Notes: generated by a model from the letters alone, not told the origin. DNA of 45,088 bases from Rhodospirillaceae bacterium (GCA_002690995.1 NZGS01000030.1:1-45088), one strand, 5' to 3'. Counted from the stretch's first letter, positions 35,264-44,125 are shown. Numbers and translations: made by a program.

Positions 35264-36412
35264 ATGATGCATTTTCTTAAATTTTCTTCGGCTGCAATAC
35301 GAAAAATATCAAGATTTCTGCCGGTTTTCTTTGTTTTAATTAACTTTGATATAAAAGCCCCGGATGCGCAAACCCGGATAAAAGATATTGTGGATTTTGA
35401 AGGTGTACGAGAGAATATGCTCATCGGTTACGGTTTGGTTGTCGGCCTCAACGGAACAGGTGACACTCTGAGTTCGTCCATTTTCACCAGAGAAAGCTTA
35501 GTCGGTATGCTTGAGAGATTAGGGGTAAATGCACGTGATGATTCTTTAAAAACGGATAACGTAGCAGCTGTAATGGTAACCGCCACACTTCCGCCATTTG
35601 CGAAACAAGGAACGCGAATCGACTTATCATTGAGTGCAATAGGTGACGCTGATAGCCTTTTGGGTGGGACATTATTAGTTACTCCGTTAGTTGGTGCAGA
35701 TGGGGAAGTTTATGCGGTGGCACAAGGACCGGTTGCTGTTGGTGGTGTTTCAGCCGGAGGCGCAGGCGCAGAAGTTAGCAAGGGTGTTCCAACTAATGGA
35801 AGAATTGCTAGCGGTGCAATAATAGAACGCGAGATATCGTTTGATCTGCAGGGGTTGGACACACTAAGAATCTCATTGAGGAACCCCGACTTCACTACAG
35901 CAAGGAGGATTGCTCAAGCGATAAATAGTTTTGTTGGGGGGCCAATCGCTCAATCTCGAGACTCCGCGACCGTATCACTTGTCGTTCCAGATAATTATCG
36001 AGGCAAAATGGTTGCACTTATAACCGATATAGAGCAACTCCGGGTGACCCCCGATATCTCTGCAAAAGTGGTAATAGACGAACAAACCGGCATAATCGTT
36101 ATGGGAGAAAATGTCCGAATAAGTACGGTCGCAATCGCGCAGGGGAACCTAACGATCCGCATAACAGAAACGCCGCAGGTATCACAACCACTCCCATTTT
36201 CTGAAGAAGGGGAGACAGTAACCGTTCCAAGAACACAGATCGAGATCGATGAGGACGAAGATAAGCGACTAAGTGTCTTATCTAATAGCGTCACTCTGCA
36301 AGAGCTAGTTGATGGCCTAAATGCGCTTGGAATTGGGCCGCGGGACATGATTTCTATTTTGCAGGCTATAAAAGCAGCTGGTGCATTACAGGCAGAAATA
36401 GAATTGCTTTAG
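35264..36412 (+). CDS. flgI: Flagellar P-ring protein FlgI
   Basis: A 382-residue P-ring protein with a signal peptide (hydrophobic 20-30) and the FlgI signatures: RIKDIVDFEGVRENMLIGYG with LVVGLNGTGD, NVAAVMVTATLPPFAKQGTR, DSLLGGTLLVTPLVGADGEVYA and the SVTLQELVDGLNALGIGPRD end. It forms the ring in the periplasm with FlgA as chaperone. Two ATG codons are adjacent; AGGTG lies eight bases before the first. First gene of flgI-flgJ-flgN. Confidence 0.97.
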   Translation: MMHFLKFSSAAIRKISRFLPVFFVLINFDIKAPDAQTRIKDIVDFEGVRENMLIGYGLVVGLNGTGDTLSSSIFTRESLVGMLERLGVNARDDSLKTDNVAAVMVTATLPPFAKQGTRIDLSLSAIGDADSLLGGTLLVTPLVGADGEVYAVAQGPVAVGGVSAGGAGAEVSKGVPTNGRIASGAIIEREISFDLQGLDTLRISLRNPDFTTARRIAQAINSFVGGPIAQSRDSATVSLVVPDNYRGKMVALITDIEQLRVTPDISAKVVIDEQTGIIVMGENVRISTVAIAQGNLTIRITETPQVSQPLPFSEEGETVTVPRTQIEIDEDEDKRLSVLSNSVTLQELVDGLNALGIGPRDMISILQAIKAAGALQAEIELL

Positions 36413-36424
36413 AAAGGCACTGAT

Positions 36425-36757
36425 ATGAATACTATTCAAAATAACGTAGCCGAAACGGTTTTATATAAACTAAGCCAAAATCCTACCCAAGCTAACTTGT
36501 CTAAAAAATCTCTCTCAGACGAGAAAATTCAGACGGTAGCTAAACAGTTTGAAGGAATGTTTTTATCGCAAATGTTCGGCCATATGTTCAAGGGATTAAA
36601 AACAGATGGGTTGATGGGTGGAGGAAATGGTGAGGCAATATTTAGAGACTTTCTAATCCAAGAATATGGCAAGGCAGCATCCAAAGCCGGAGGAATTGGA
36701 TTAGCTAAATCAATAATACGCCAGCTTTCTACAATGCAGGAAGTAAAAAATGACTGA
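36425..36757 (+). CDS. flgJ: Rod-binding protein FlgJ (N-terminal domain only)
   Basis: A 110-residue protein matching only the rod-binding half of FlgJ: VAKQFEGMFLSQMFGHMFKG, GLMGGGNGEAIFRDFLIQEYG and IGLAKSIIRQL. The muramidase half of enteric FlgJ is missing, as usual in alphaproteobacteria, where a separate lytic transglycosylase serves. It caps the growing rod. AAAGG lies before the ATG. Its end overlaps flgN by eight bases. Confidence 0.92.
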   Translation: MNTIQNNVAETVLYKLSQNPTQANLSKKSLSDEKIQTVAKQFEGMFLSQMFGHMFKGLKTDGLMGGGNGEAIFRDFLIQEYGKAASKAGGIGLAKSIIRQLSTMQEVKND

Positions 36758-37169
36758 AGCTCGATTAATCGTAGAAAACTTCGTTGATAGCATGACGCAT
36801 TTAATGGAGCTTTTAATAAAAGAAACCAGTATTTTAAATGATAAAGATTTTGATGGATTAAAATCGATCCAATCTCGCAAGCTTCATCTATCACGTGTTT
36901 ATGAAGACGCGCAAAAGCGACTTCACGAACAGAGAGACTCAGTTAATTGCCTGAACGAAGAAGAACGTGAGGATTTGCGAAAACTATATAAAAAATTTCG
37001 AGGCGTCTTGTCGGAAAATATGATTGCCCTCAGAGGCTCCCACGATGCAACTGAGAATGTCATTAAAATTGTTATTGACGCTGTTAAAAAAGAACGTGGA
37101 ATACAGGCCCATAATGCACCAGCCTTCAAAGCGCGGCCGCAGGGGTATAAAGCTTACGCTAACGTCTAG
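36750..37169 (+). CDS. FlgN-like flagellar export chaperone
   Basis: A 139-residue mostly helical protein with the FlgN layout: an N-terminal helix (FVDSMTHLMELLIKETSILN), KDFDGLKSIQSRKLHLSRVY in the middle and a C-terminal helix (NMIALRGSHDATENVIKIV) with a basic tail that ends ARPQGYKAYANV. FlgN chaperones FlgK and FlgL before export; both are encoded nearby. It overlaps flgJ and has GGAAG before its ATG. Sequence alone is weakly conserved, so the name rests partly on context. Confidence 0.8.
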   Translation: MTEARLIVENFVDSMTHLMELLIKETSILNDKDFDGLKSIQSRKLHLSRVYEDAQKRLHEQRDSVNCLNEEEREDLRKLYKKFRGVLSENMIALRGSHDATENVIKIVIDAVKKERGIQAHNAPAFKARPQGYKAYANV

Positions 37170-37216
37170 TTTTAAGGATTTAACTCACGGCAAAATAAAT
37201 CGCTAAATCAAGACAA

Positions 37217-38191
37217 CTAAGCAAGCAGAGCAGTCATTACTCGAGCATCATCGGGTGCAAGATTTTGCATAGTTTCTAGTATTTCCTCAGCCTTCTCATC
37301 TTCTTCTAAATTAACCATGAGTTGATGGGCCAAGAGGAGAATATCCAGACTACTACTTTCAGTGGTTAAGACACGTTCAATTTTGCCCAACGCTTCCTGT
37401 TTTTGCCCCAAAAAAGAGTCTAACAATGCTGACACCGCGAGAACCAATGGATGTTCTTCACCCCCCTTTTTGTTTGCTTCTATTATCTCTCGTTTTGCCT
37501 CATCTAATTTTCCAAGTTTTATGCGCGTGTACGCCAGCCCTGCTCGACACCGCATATCATCTTGGTCGACTTTTAAACCCGCAGCATATGATTTTTCGGC
37601 AAGATCAAAATCATCCATTTCATTACATATGGTGCCCAACTGACTGTAAATCGATATATCCAGGGGGTCTAGCTCAATAGCATAATTGCTGTATTCAAGC
37701 GCAGCGACAAGGTCACCTGTTTCTAATGAGAGCAAGCCCAACCATTTTTTATAACTCGCATTTTGTCTATCTAATTCCTCGGCGACCTCTAACAGTGCTT
37801 TTGCATCCTCTCGTTCACCACCGGCTCTTTTAACCAAAGCGATATACAATCTGGCATCTGAATGATCAGGGTCGAGCTCTATTACTTTCCTGAGTGCTTC
37901 TTCCGACTTACGAAATTCATTTTGCTCAAGGTGTAGAATACCCAAGTGAAGCAAAAAGCGCGTGTTATCTGGCTCTATTTTAACCGCAGATGAATAAAAT
38001 TCCTCGGCCGCACTTGGTTCACCGCACTGCATACAAAGTAGACCCGCCAAGTCTAACGCCTTGGCATTTTCTGGCTCTAATTCTAACGCTTGTACATAAG
38101 CATCTCTAGCCTGCTCCACTTCACCAGCGCCATGGTGCGCCAATCCATCTTGAATTAACTGCTCAACCTTTTCTTTATTATTATCGGCCAT
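37217..38191 (-). CDS. TPR-repeat protein of the flagellar locus
   Basis: A 324-residue protein made mostly of tetratricopeptide repeats (AGEVEQARDAYVQALELEPEN, then PSAAEEFYSSAVKIEPDN, then EFRKSEEALRKVIELDPDH and further copies). It has no signal peptide or catalytic motif. The first repeats resemble the N-terminal TPR part of the glycosyltransferase at 41955. The ATG at 38191 with GAGG five bases before it is preferred over an upstream start 38 codons earlier. It is convergent with flgN and downstream of the FlaG-like gene. Confidence 0.82.
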   Translation of the reverse strand: MADNNKEKVEQLIQDGLAHHGAGEVEQARDAYVQALELEPENAKALDLAGLLCMQCGEPSAAEEFYSSAVKIEPDNTRFLLHLGILHLEQNEFRKSEEALRKVIELDPDHSDARLYIALVKRAGGEREDAKALLEVAEELDRQNASYKKWLGLLSLETGDLVAALEYSNYAIELDPLDISIYSQLGTICNEMDDFDLAEKSYAAGLKVDQDDMRCRAGLAYTRIKLGKLDEAKREIIEANKKGGEEHPLVLAVSALLDSFLGQKQEALGKIERVLTTESSSLDILLLAHQLMVNLEEDEKAEEILETMQNLAPDDARVMTALLA

Positions 38192-38400
38192 AAATACCTC
38201 AACATTGGTAAAGTTGCTAAATAAACTTAGTAACCTCGGTCGCCTTTGAATACCATATAATGATGGGAAGCATAACCATTTTCTACTTGACCAAGCCGAA
38301 CGCATGGTAGCCGACGTCTATACAGATGCCGGCTTATACAAACCGCTGATATACCTTAAGACCGCTTGCCTTTTAAATCAGTACACCGCACAAGTCATTA

Positions 38401-38868
38401 TTAAATGTTACCAAGCCCTTTTGCTACGCCGGTGGTTGATGTAGCAACGCCCGCTGCATTACCATTTGATTGTGTCGTCTCTGCTTCAGTAGAAACCAGA
38501 TTAACCTGGACGCCACCGTTACTGCCCGCGTCCGCTGTTGGAACTGCTATGTCCTGAATTTCGCTTGTCCCAGAATTGGGTTTAGTCTCAGCCTGTTTAG
38601 CTGTAGCCTCTGCAACGGCCTGGCGCCCTCTGATTACGCTTTCCTGAGGATATTCTTGCTTTACTTCGCCCGAAAGGCCGTCTCTAACCCGGAAAATAAC
38701 CGAAAGGGTCTCGGAGTCGAACTGAATAACCGGCGTTATAAACAGTCCGGCTGTACTTCGTTTCTGACTATTTTCCTGAATTTGGGTAGTGCTTTGTGCC
38801 GACTCGGTTTGCTTACTTACCTGTTCTGCGACCGGTGGCGGGCTTATGTTTAATTTTACTGTGTCCAC
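38401..38868 (-). CDS. FlaG-like flagellar protein
   Basis: A 155-residue protein. The middle reads PVIQFDSETLSVIFRVRDGL then SGEVKQEYPQESV, matching the FlaG core, where a beta hairpin with R-x-x-D-x-x-[ST]-G-E-V-x-x-x-[IY]-P precedes the end; both ends are polar and of low complexity (AETTQSNGNAAGVATSTTGV). FlaG proteins influence filament length in other bacteria. Start codon GTG with GGAGG five bases before it. It lies downstream of flgK-flgL on the same strand. The FlaG label is tentative. Confidence 0.65.
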   Translation of the reverse strand: MDTVKLNISPPPVAEQVSKQTESAQSTTQIQENSQKRSTAGLFITPVIQFDSETLSVIFRVRDGLSGEVKQEYPQESVIRGRQAVAEATAKQAETKPNSGTSEIQDIAVPTADAGSNGGVQVNLVSTEAETTQSNGNAAGVATSTTGVAKGLGNI

Positions 38869-38993
38869 GTCTCCCTCCGTTCTGGAGCAAAAAATGTGCT
38901 TTAACCGGCATTTTACCGAAAACCACTGGGAGTAATAACATTATTTAACGGTCTTGTCTACTAAATTATTGATTTTTTTAAAACTACTATATC

Positions 38994-40271
38994 TTAGAGA
39001 AAATTCAACAAAGAAAAGCCTCTAGAGGCTGCTGTTATCTGATATGACGCCTCTATCTGTGACCGAAGTGCCTGAAAACGATTAATAGCTTCGAAAGAGT
39101 CGATATTTTCAACATCATCTAGCTGTTTGGTTATGAGTTCAATCTCATTTTTATGGGTTTCTTTGGCAGAGTTTAGTCTTGATATGTCGCCTCCTAAGTC
39201 TGCCACCATTCGATTAATTTCATCGAACGCCTGCTCAACAACGGTACGCGCGTTGTCAACCAATGTCCTATACTCTGCTTGGTTAGCCTGCTTCTGTGCT
39301 TCAGTTGCTCCAGCAGCCACTTGAACATTCGCAAATATATTTAAAGTTTCAAAAAGGTTTGTAAAAGATTCCTGGTTACCCAATTCACCATACGATACAT
39401 TCAACCCAGCTCCAGCATTGATGGTGAGTTCAGTTGTTGGGGAAAGACTTCCAAGCCCGTTAAGAGCGTTTACATTATATGCCACCCCAGTGCCGCCGCC
39501 GGTGGTACTTGCATTAGCTTCGGTCCTAGCCTCAACCACGTAATGATTGGCTGTAGTTACGTCAACAATCGTGAACGTACCATTCATATCCACGCCATTC
39601 AATGTAGTAGCACCACTATATGTAACTTTGTCTCCAATACTAAATCCATGACCCGTGTGAAAAACACGCACGTTCTTAAGTCCGTCAGTTGTGAAAAATG
39701 GATCATTTAGAGTGCCAGTCGCATCATTAAATTCGGTGTCTGAGTTACCTTGAATCGTCGCCGCAGTGTTAGTTACTGCGTCAACAACGGTATTTACAGA
39801 GCTCGCGAAATTAGTTCTTATCGCATCTGGATCAGCTATTGGAGGCTTATTAGAAGCCGGCCCTGAGAAGACAAAAACGCCAGCAACCTGAGAGTTTAAT
39901 AAATTAGCAAGTCTAGCAATTTGCGTTTTCGCAAACTCGTTCATGATGGGTAAATTTTCTTTATATAGATCTTGCGTTTGTTTTATTAATTCTACTCGTA
40001 GGTCAGTCGCCAGCGTCTGCATTTCCAATAAGGCCGCATTGGCGACTTCAGCTCTTAGTTTGGTTGAATTAATACTATCTATGTAAGTCTCTCTGGTCGA
40101 TATAGCTGTGCGCAGTTCGATAGAAATTCTAGCATCGTTTCCGGTTAAACCCGAAAACCTTGTGGCACGCTTACCCGTACTAATTTGTTCTTCGGCTATC
40201 GCCAACCCAGCATTTAGCTCTCTAAGGCTCGATTGAAGTCTGTTAAATTGAGTTATATTTGAAATTCTCAT
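38994..40271 (-). CDS. flgL: Hook-filament junction protein FlgL with inserted domain
   Basis: A 425-residue protein. The N terminus (MRISNITQFNRLQSSLRELN, then EEQISTGKRATRFSG) and the C-terminal coiled coil (SAKETHKNEIELITKQLDDV, ASRGFSLLNFL) are flagellin/FlgL-like. Between them, about residues 199-265, lies an extra module with FHTGHGFSIGDKVTYSGATT and NGTFTIVDVTTANHYVVEA, which resembles repeats found in phage structural proteins. It makes the protein about 100 residues longer than usual. GGGG lies before the ATG, 19 bases after flgK. FlgL links hook and filament. Confidence 0.92.
   Translation of the reverse strand: MRISNITQFNRLQSSLRELNAGLAIAEEQISTGKRATRFSGLTGNDARISIELRTAISTRETYIDSINSTKLRAEVANAALLEMQTLATDLRVELIKQTQDLYKENLPIMNEFAKTQIARLANLLNSQVAGVFVFSGPASNKPPIADPDAIRTNFASSVNTVVDAVTNTAATIQGNSDTEFNDATGTLNDPFFTTDGLKNVRVFHTGHGFSIGDKVTYSGATTLNGVDMNGTFTIVDVTTANHYVVEARTEANASTTGGGTGVAYNVNALNGLGSLSPTTELTINAGAGLNVSYGELGNQESFTNLFETLNIFANVQVAAGATEAQKQANQAEYRTLVDNARTVVEQAFDEINRMVADLGGDISRLNSAKETHKNEIELITKQLDDVENIDSFEAINRFQALRSQIEASYQITAASRGFSLLNFL
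39477..39677 (-). other. Phage-structural-like domain inserted in FlgL
   Basis: This stretch encodes about residues 199-265 of FlgL: the pattern HTGHGFSIGDKV-xxSGAT-xxNGxxMNGTFTIVDVTTANHY, then a Ser/Thr/Gly-rich end STTGGGTG. Such modules are common in tail and capsid proteins of phages and in large surface proteins. It would lie in the surface-exposed middle of FlgL. Resemblance judged by eye. Confidence 0.6.
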
Positions 40272-40290
40272 TGGATAACCCCACTATCAC

Positions 40291-41727
40291 TCAGAGTATA
40301 TTTATTACTTCGTCAAACGCCCGTTGCACTGCATTTAGCACTCTCGCTGATGCACCGAAAGCTGCCTCTAAAGTAATTAAATTTGTTAATTCCTCATCCG
40401 TATTAACGCCGCTTTCATTTTCAACCCGGTCCCGAATTTGGTCACGGAAAACCGTTTGGAATTTTAGCTGCGTTTCGTATTCCGCTTTACTGGTCGCGAC
40501 ATCTCCGACGAGTGACGAGGCAAAACCCTCAATCGTATTATTAATTGTAGGAGCCTGGGAAAGAGCAGTTTGCCCCTCAAACAGTGCGATAATAGCAAGC
40601 TGAAGCTTATTATCTGATTTACCAAGAACCGTGTATCCCCCAGTTGGATCAGTTACAAGGCTTGGATTTGTTTTTAAGGCGGCCCGCACTTGAATGTTGC
40701 CTGCGAAACCAGCTGTAAAATTATCTGCCGGTGTAAAAGCTGCAGGCGCGTTTCCAGCAGAGTCTGTAAAAAGGTTTAAAGCTTCACTAGCTCCACCACC
40801 AACATCAACGACGTCTAGTTGCTTTGCAATTTCAAGAGCTAAATCGTCCAGCTTAGTCTGGAATTGGGGCAATACAGTATCTCTAAGCGTTAATAATCCA
40901 GATATGACACCATCTCTTGTTTTAATATTTGCTGTTATATCGCTCCCACCCAAAGTAACACCATTTCCAGTCGTCGTTGCCACAAATGAAGATGTTGAAT
41001 TAAAAGCTAGCGGTATTTGCGTGTCATCCAACATCAATCGACCATCAGCAGTCGATATTGTTAATCGATCGTTTGATCTTTTGAATGAACCGATGCTGAT
41101 ATTTTTATTAATGCTCAGGAGTAGCTGATCTCGCTTATCCTCCAAATCCGCTGTCGATTTTTCAGCGGCATTTCGTTGCCCGATCTGGGTATTTAAGTCC
41201 TTAATAAGACCCAAATCATTATTTATAGCGCCTATAAAATCAGAAATCCTATTATCAGCCTCTGCTCTAAGTTCTTGTATCAAGTTATTAAAACTATTAA
41301 AGGATCTAGCTAGCTCATCAGCCGCCGTCACCAATGCAATCACGCTGGCCGTACTTTCTGGTGCTGCCGAAAGGGTTTGAAAAGCACTTTTCAATGCAGT
41401 CATTTTATCGGCAATGGATTTTTTATCACCTGGCTTGCCGAACTCTAGCTCCAGACGCCCTAAAAACTCATCTAATACGTCTAATTTTTCTATAGAAGCA
41501 TTTTGATCCCTAAGCTCTCTGAGTAAGTTATCGTTTACCTTGCGGGTAACCTCATTTGTTTTTACCCCGCGTCCAACACCACCTATTACCAGATTTTCTT
41601 GATTATGAGATTTTTTTGTATATCCCTCTGTTTCAGCGTTCGCTATGTTCCGAGATACCACGTCCAAGCCAGACTGCGCGGCAATCATTCCCGACCGAGC
41701 ATGTAGTAAGGACGTGGTGAGCGACAT
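40291..41727 (-). CDS. flgK: Hook-associated protein FlgK
   Basis: A 478-residue protein: N-terminal rod/hook motif (TSLLHARSGMIAAQSGLDVV, SRNIANAETEGYTKKSHNQE) and a C-terminal NLITLEAAFGASARVLNAVQ with RAFDEVINIL, both standard for FlgK. It forms the first ring at the hook-filament junction, with FlgL; FlgN-like chaperone nearby. AAAGG lies seven bases before the ATG. Head of flgK-flgL, with a sigma-54 promoter about 60 bases upstream. Confidence 0.96.
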   Translation of the reverse strand: MSLTTSLLHARSGMIAAQSGLDVVSRNIANAETEGYTKKSHNQENLVIGGVGRGVKTNEVTRKVNDNLLRELRDQNASIEKLDVLDEFLGRLELEFGKPGDKKSIADKMTALKSAFQTLSAAPESTASVIALVTAADELARSFNSFNNLIQELRAEADNRISDFIGAINNDLGLIKDLNTQIGQRNAAEKSTADLEDKRDQLLLSINKNISIGSFKRSNDRLTISTADGRLMLDDTQIPLAFNSTSSFVATTTGNGVTLGGSDITANIKTRDGVISGLLTLRDTVLPQFQTKLDDLALEIAKQLDVVDVGGGASEALNLFTDSAGNAPAAFTPADNFTAGFAGNIQVRAALKTNPSLVTDPTGGYTVLGKSDNKLQLAIIALFEGQTALSQAPTINNTIEGFASSLVGDVATSKAEYETQLKFQTVFRDQIRDRVENESGVNTDEELTNLITLEAAFGASARVLNAVQRAFDEVINIL

Positions 41728-41783
41728 GTGTAAACCTTTTACAATTAATAGCGTGAGTTACAAAAACTGCATATAACTGAGAT

Positions 41784-41801
41784 ATGCAAAAATGAGGCCA
41801 A
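41784..41801 (-). promoter_or_regulatory. Sigma-54 promoter of the flgK operon
   Basis: Read leftward the site is TTGGCCTCATTTTTGCAT: GG and GC are ten bases apart, with a perfect TTTGCA at -12. It lies about 60 bases from the flgK ATG. Confidence 0.77.
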
Positions 41802-41954
41802 CTTTATGAGAAGACCGATCCATTATATTTATTAGATATTCAGTGCTAAAAGCTCATGCGTTATTCAAAGAAACAGTGTATTTAAGTGTTAAATTCCTCT
41901 GAAGAACTTATGCCTTTCTGTGGCTTTATCTCAGCGGACCATTAAGGAACTTTA

Positions 41955-43715
41955 ATGCAGGAAACGAGCCAAATATCACCACAAGACATTGAGAATCTCA
42001 TTGCAAACGGTCTCGAACACCAGAATGCCGGAAGAATAGAAGTTGCAAGGAGATATTACCTCAAAGCTTTGGAAACCTCGCCAAAAGAGCCAAATGCTAT
42101 TCATTTCCTTGGGGTTGCCTATCATCAGCTAGAGGATAACGAGCAGGCGGAAAAGTATTTGAAGGATGCCGTTGCACTAAAACCCGAAGATAGCCAAGCT
42201 CATAATCACTATGGATGTGCCCTACTTGCCTTGAACAAACTTACAGAAGCAGAACTAGCTTTTAGAAAATCGATAGAATTTAATTCATCAAATGCAGACG
42301 CCTTATTCAACCTGGGGCAGTTAATCTCTCGAGGCGAAATCTTAGCACATATGTACAATGACGAAGAACGCGAAAAAATTGCTTCAGAAGCAGTTGAGCT
42401 TTTGAACAAAGCGGTAACGTTGAACCCCGACCAATTGGAATGGAAGGTGAAACTTGCGGGCGCCTTGCTTCAAGCTGGAAAGAGGGATTTAACCAGCAAA
42501 GTGTTAGACTTCATACTGCAGCAAAAAAGTGATCATCCAGAGGTTTATTTCTTCAAGTCTAGAATAGTAGCAGGTAGAAGTGCCTACCAAAACCTGCGAA
42601 AAAGCTTGATACTTAAACCCGATGCCAAAAGTGCTCTAAATAACTTTGGATTTTGGAATTTGATAGCCGAAAAAAAGTGTGACGCTCTTACCTGGTTCCA
42701 AAGGGCAATGATTTCCGAACCAGGTGATGTCGAAGTCCAGTGGAACCACGCTCTCGGATTACTGGTAAATGGCGACCTCAAAAATGGCTGGACTGCAGCA
42801 AAATGCCGGCACTTAAAGCCGGAGATGTACATTGAACGATTAGGGCTGCCTCCTGAGTGGGATGGAAAAGCTATAAATAATGGCACCTTATTAGTATTCC
42901 AAGAGCAAGGTATAGGCGATGAGCTAAGATTTGCTAGCTGCTTTGAAGACTTATCGAGAAAACTTAAAACACAATGTTTTATAGAAACTGACGCTCGCCT
43001 AATTCCACTATTTTCACGAAGTTTTCCTAGATTAAGCTTCATTAAAAAACTAGAACGAAAAGTAGACGGCCATGTTATTGTAAATTACACAGAAACTGTT
43101 GATGAACTCAGCGCAGCGGCCCACTGCCCTCTTGGCGACTTGCCGTTACATTTTAGGCAATCAATTAACCATTTTAATTTTAATGATGCCTACCTTGTGC
43201 CAGACGAAAATGAGCGGGCGCACTGGAGAAAACTCTTCGAGAAAATAGAGCACGGGCTGAAAATTGGTGTTTGCTGGCAAACCGCACTACCTAGCAAGAT
43301 ATACGATAGCTACTTTCTTGATATTCATGAGTTGGCACCAATTTTCTCTTTGAAAAACGCAACTTTTATTAATTTACAACCCACAGACTGCGAGCAACAA
43401 CTTCTAGCTGCTGAGAAAGACTTTAACATAAGCATATTCCGACCACCCGATATCAATTTGTTTAATGAATTAGACAGGGTAGCCGCTCTAATAAGTGAAT
43501 GCGATATCGTCATTGGGCCCATGACTGCAGTAATTTCTATGGCCGGCGCGGTTGGAACTAGTTGTTATGGGTTAAACCTGCATCCAGACTGGACTTGCCT
43601 AGGCACCGACATACAACCTTGGACCCCCCGCATGACATGCAAATATCGAGGGCATTCCGATTCATGGAGTATTGTAATAGAAGAAATTGCCGAGGAAATT
43701 AGGGCGTTAATTTAG
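41955..43715 (+). CDS. TPR-glycosyltransferase, FlmG-like (candidate flagellin glycosyltransferase)
   Basis: A 586-residue soluble protein. The N-terminal half has TPRs (GRIEVARRYYLKALETSPKE, DNEQAEKYLKDAVALKPED, and more to about residue 290). The C-terminal half looks like a GT-B-type transferase: LLVFQEQGIGDELRFASCF (about 311-330) and VAALISECDIVIGPMTAV followed by SMAGAVGTSCYGL (507-539), a layout seen in OGT/SPINDLY-like and GT9-like enzymes. Caulobacter FlmG has the same layout and puts pseudaminic acid on flagellins, with the TPRs binding the substrate. The position beside flaF and flagellin supports such a role. AAGGAA precedes the ATG. Confidence 0.82.
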   Translation: MQETSQISPQDIENLIANGLEHQNAGRIEVARRYYLKALETSPKEPNAIHFLGVAYHQLEDNEQAEKYLKDAVALKPEDSQAHNHYGCALLALNKLTEAELAFRKSIEFNSSNADALFNLGQLISRGEILAHMYNDEEREKIASEAVELLNKAVTLNPDQLEWKVKLAGALLQAGKRDLTSKVLDFILQQKSDHPEVYFFKSRIVAGRSAYQNLRKSLILKPDAKSALNNFGFWNLIAEKKCDALTWFQRAMISEPGDVEVQWNHALGLLVNGDLKNGWTAAKCRHLKPEMYIERLGLPPEWDGKAINNGTLLVFQEQGIGDELRFASCFEDLSRKLKTQCFIETDARLIPLFSRSFPRLSFIKKLERKVDGHVIVNYTETVDELSAAAHCPLGDLPLHFRQSINHFNFNDAYLVPDENERAHWRKLFEKIEHGLKIGVCWQTALPSKIYDSYFLDIHELAPIFSLKNATFINLQPTDCEQQLLAAEKDFNISIFRPPDINLFNELDRVAALISECDIVIGPMTAVISMAGAVGTSCYGLNLHPDWTCLGTDIQPWTPRMTCKYRGHSDSWSIVIEEIAEEIRALI

Positions 43716-43732
43716 CTTCATCAAAAAAAAAT

Positions 43733-44086
43733 TTAATCTTTTGAGGCCAGTCCAGCCATCACCTGCCGATTAATGCTTATTAAACCATCTAGATCAGCCA
43801 AATGATCCATAACCCGGTTAGTTTCTTTGCTGACCCATATTGCCAGGCTAATGAGCGATGCTTTTAATTCATCCGGCAATTGGTTATCTGGAGAACTTAG
43901 GTCGCAACGAAACGTGTTCCATACTTTTTCATTCCAAAGAACAGCGTTAAACTTATCAGAAAGCTCTGTTCCCGGTTCCCTAGCTTTAATCAGGGCACCA
44001 GTTACAGTTCCAAGAACCTTATATTCAAGGTCTCTGTAGCCCTCCTTGGTTGGCTGAATTTTGGCGTAGGCAGCGTACCCATTCAT
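43733..44086 (-). CDS. flaF: Flagellin assembly regulator FlaF
   Basis: A 117-residue helical protein with the FlaF pattern: N-terminal GYAAYAKIQPTKEGYRDLEY with VLGTVTGALIKA, then FNAVLWNEKVWNTFRCDLSS and LISLAIWVSKETNRVMDH. In Caulobacter FlaF is needed for flagellin secretion and, with FlbT, for control of flagellin mRNA. It lies 39 bases downstream of flagellin, AGGA before the ATG. flbT is not in the window. Confidence 0.93.
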   Translation of the reverse strand: MNGYAAYAKIQPTKEGYRDLEYKVLGTVTGALIKAREPGTELSDKFNAVLWNEKVWNTFRCDLSSPDNQLPDELKASLISLAIWVSKETNRVMDHLADLDGLISINRQVMAGLASKD

Positions 44087-44125
44087 TAAATATTCCTAAC
44101 TCTGGGTTATGTTGCTACCGAAGGT

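Noticed and set aside
38192-38305. N-terminal extension of the TPR protein (38 codons)
   Set aside because: A Met with GAGG at five bases starts the TPR part; the extension has no TPR character and looks like untranslated DNA.
41925-41940. Sigma-54-like GG-N10-GC before the TPR-glycosyltransferase
   Set aside because: The -12 part is TCAGC, a poor match, and a start 12 bases on would leave almost no leader and cut into the ribosome site.
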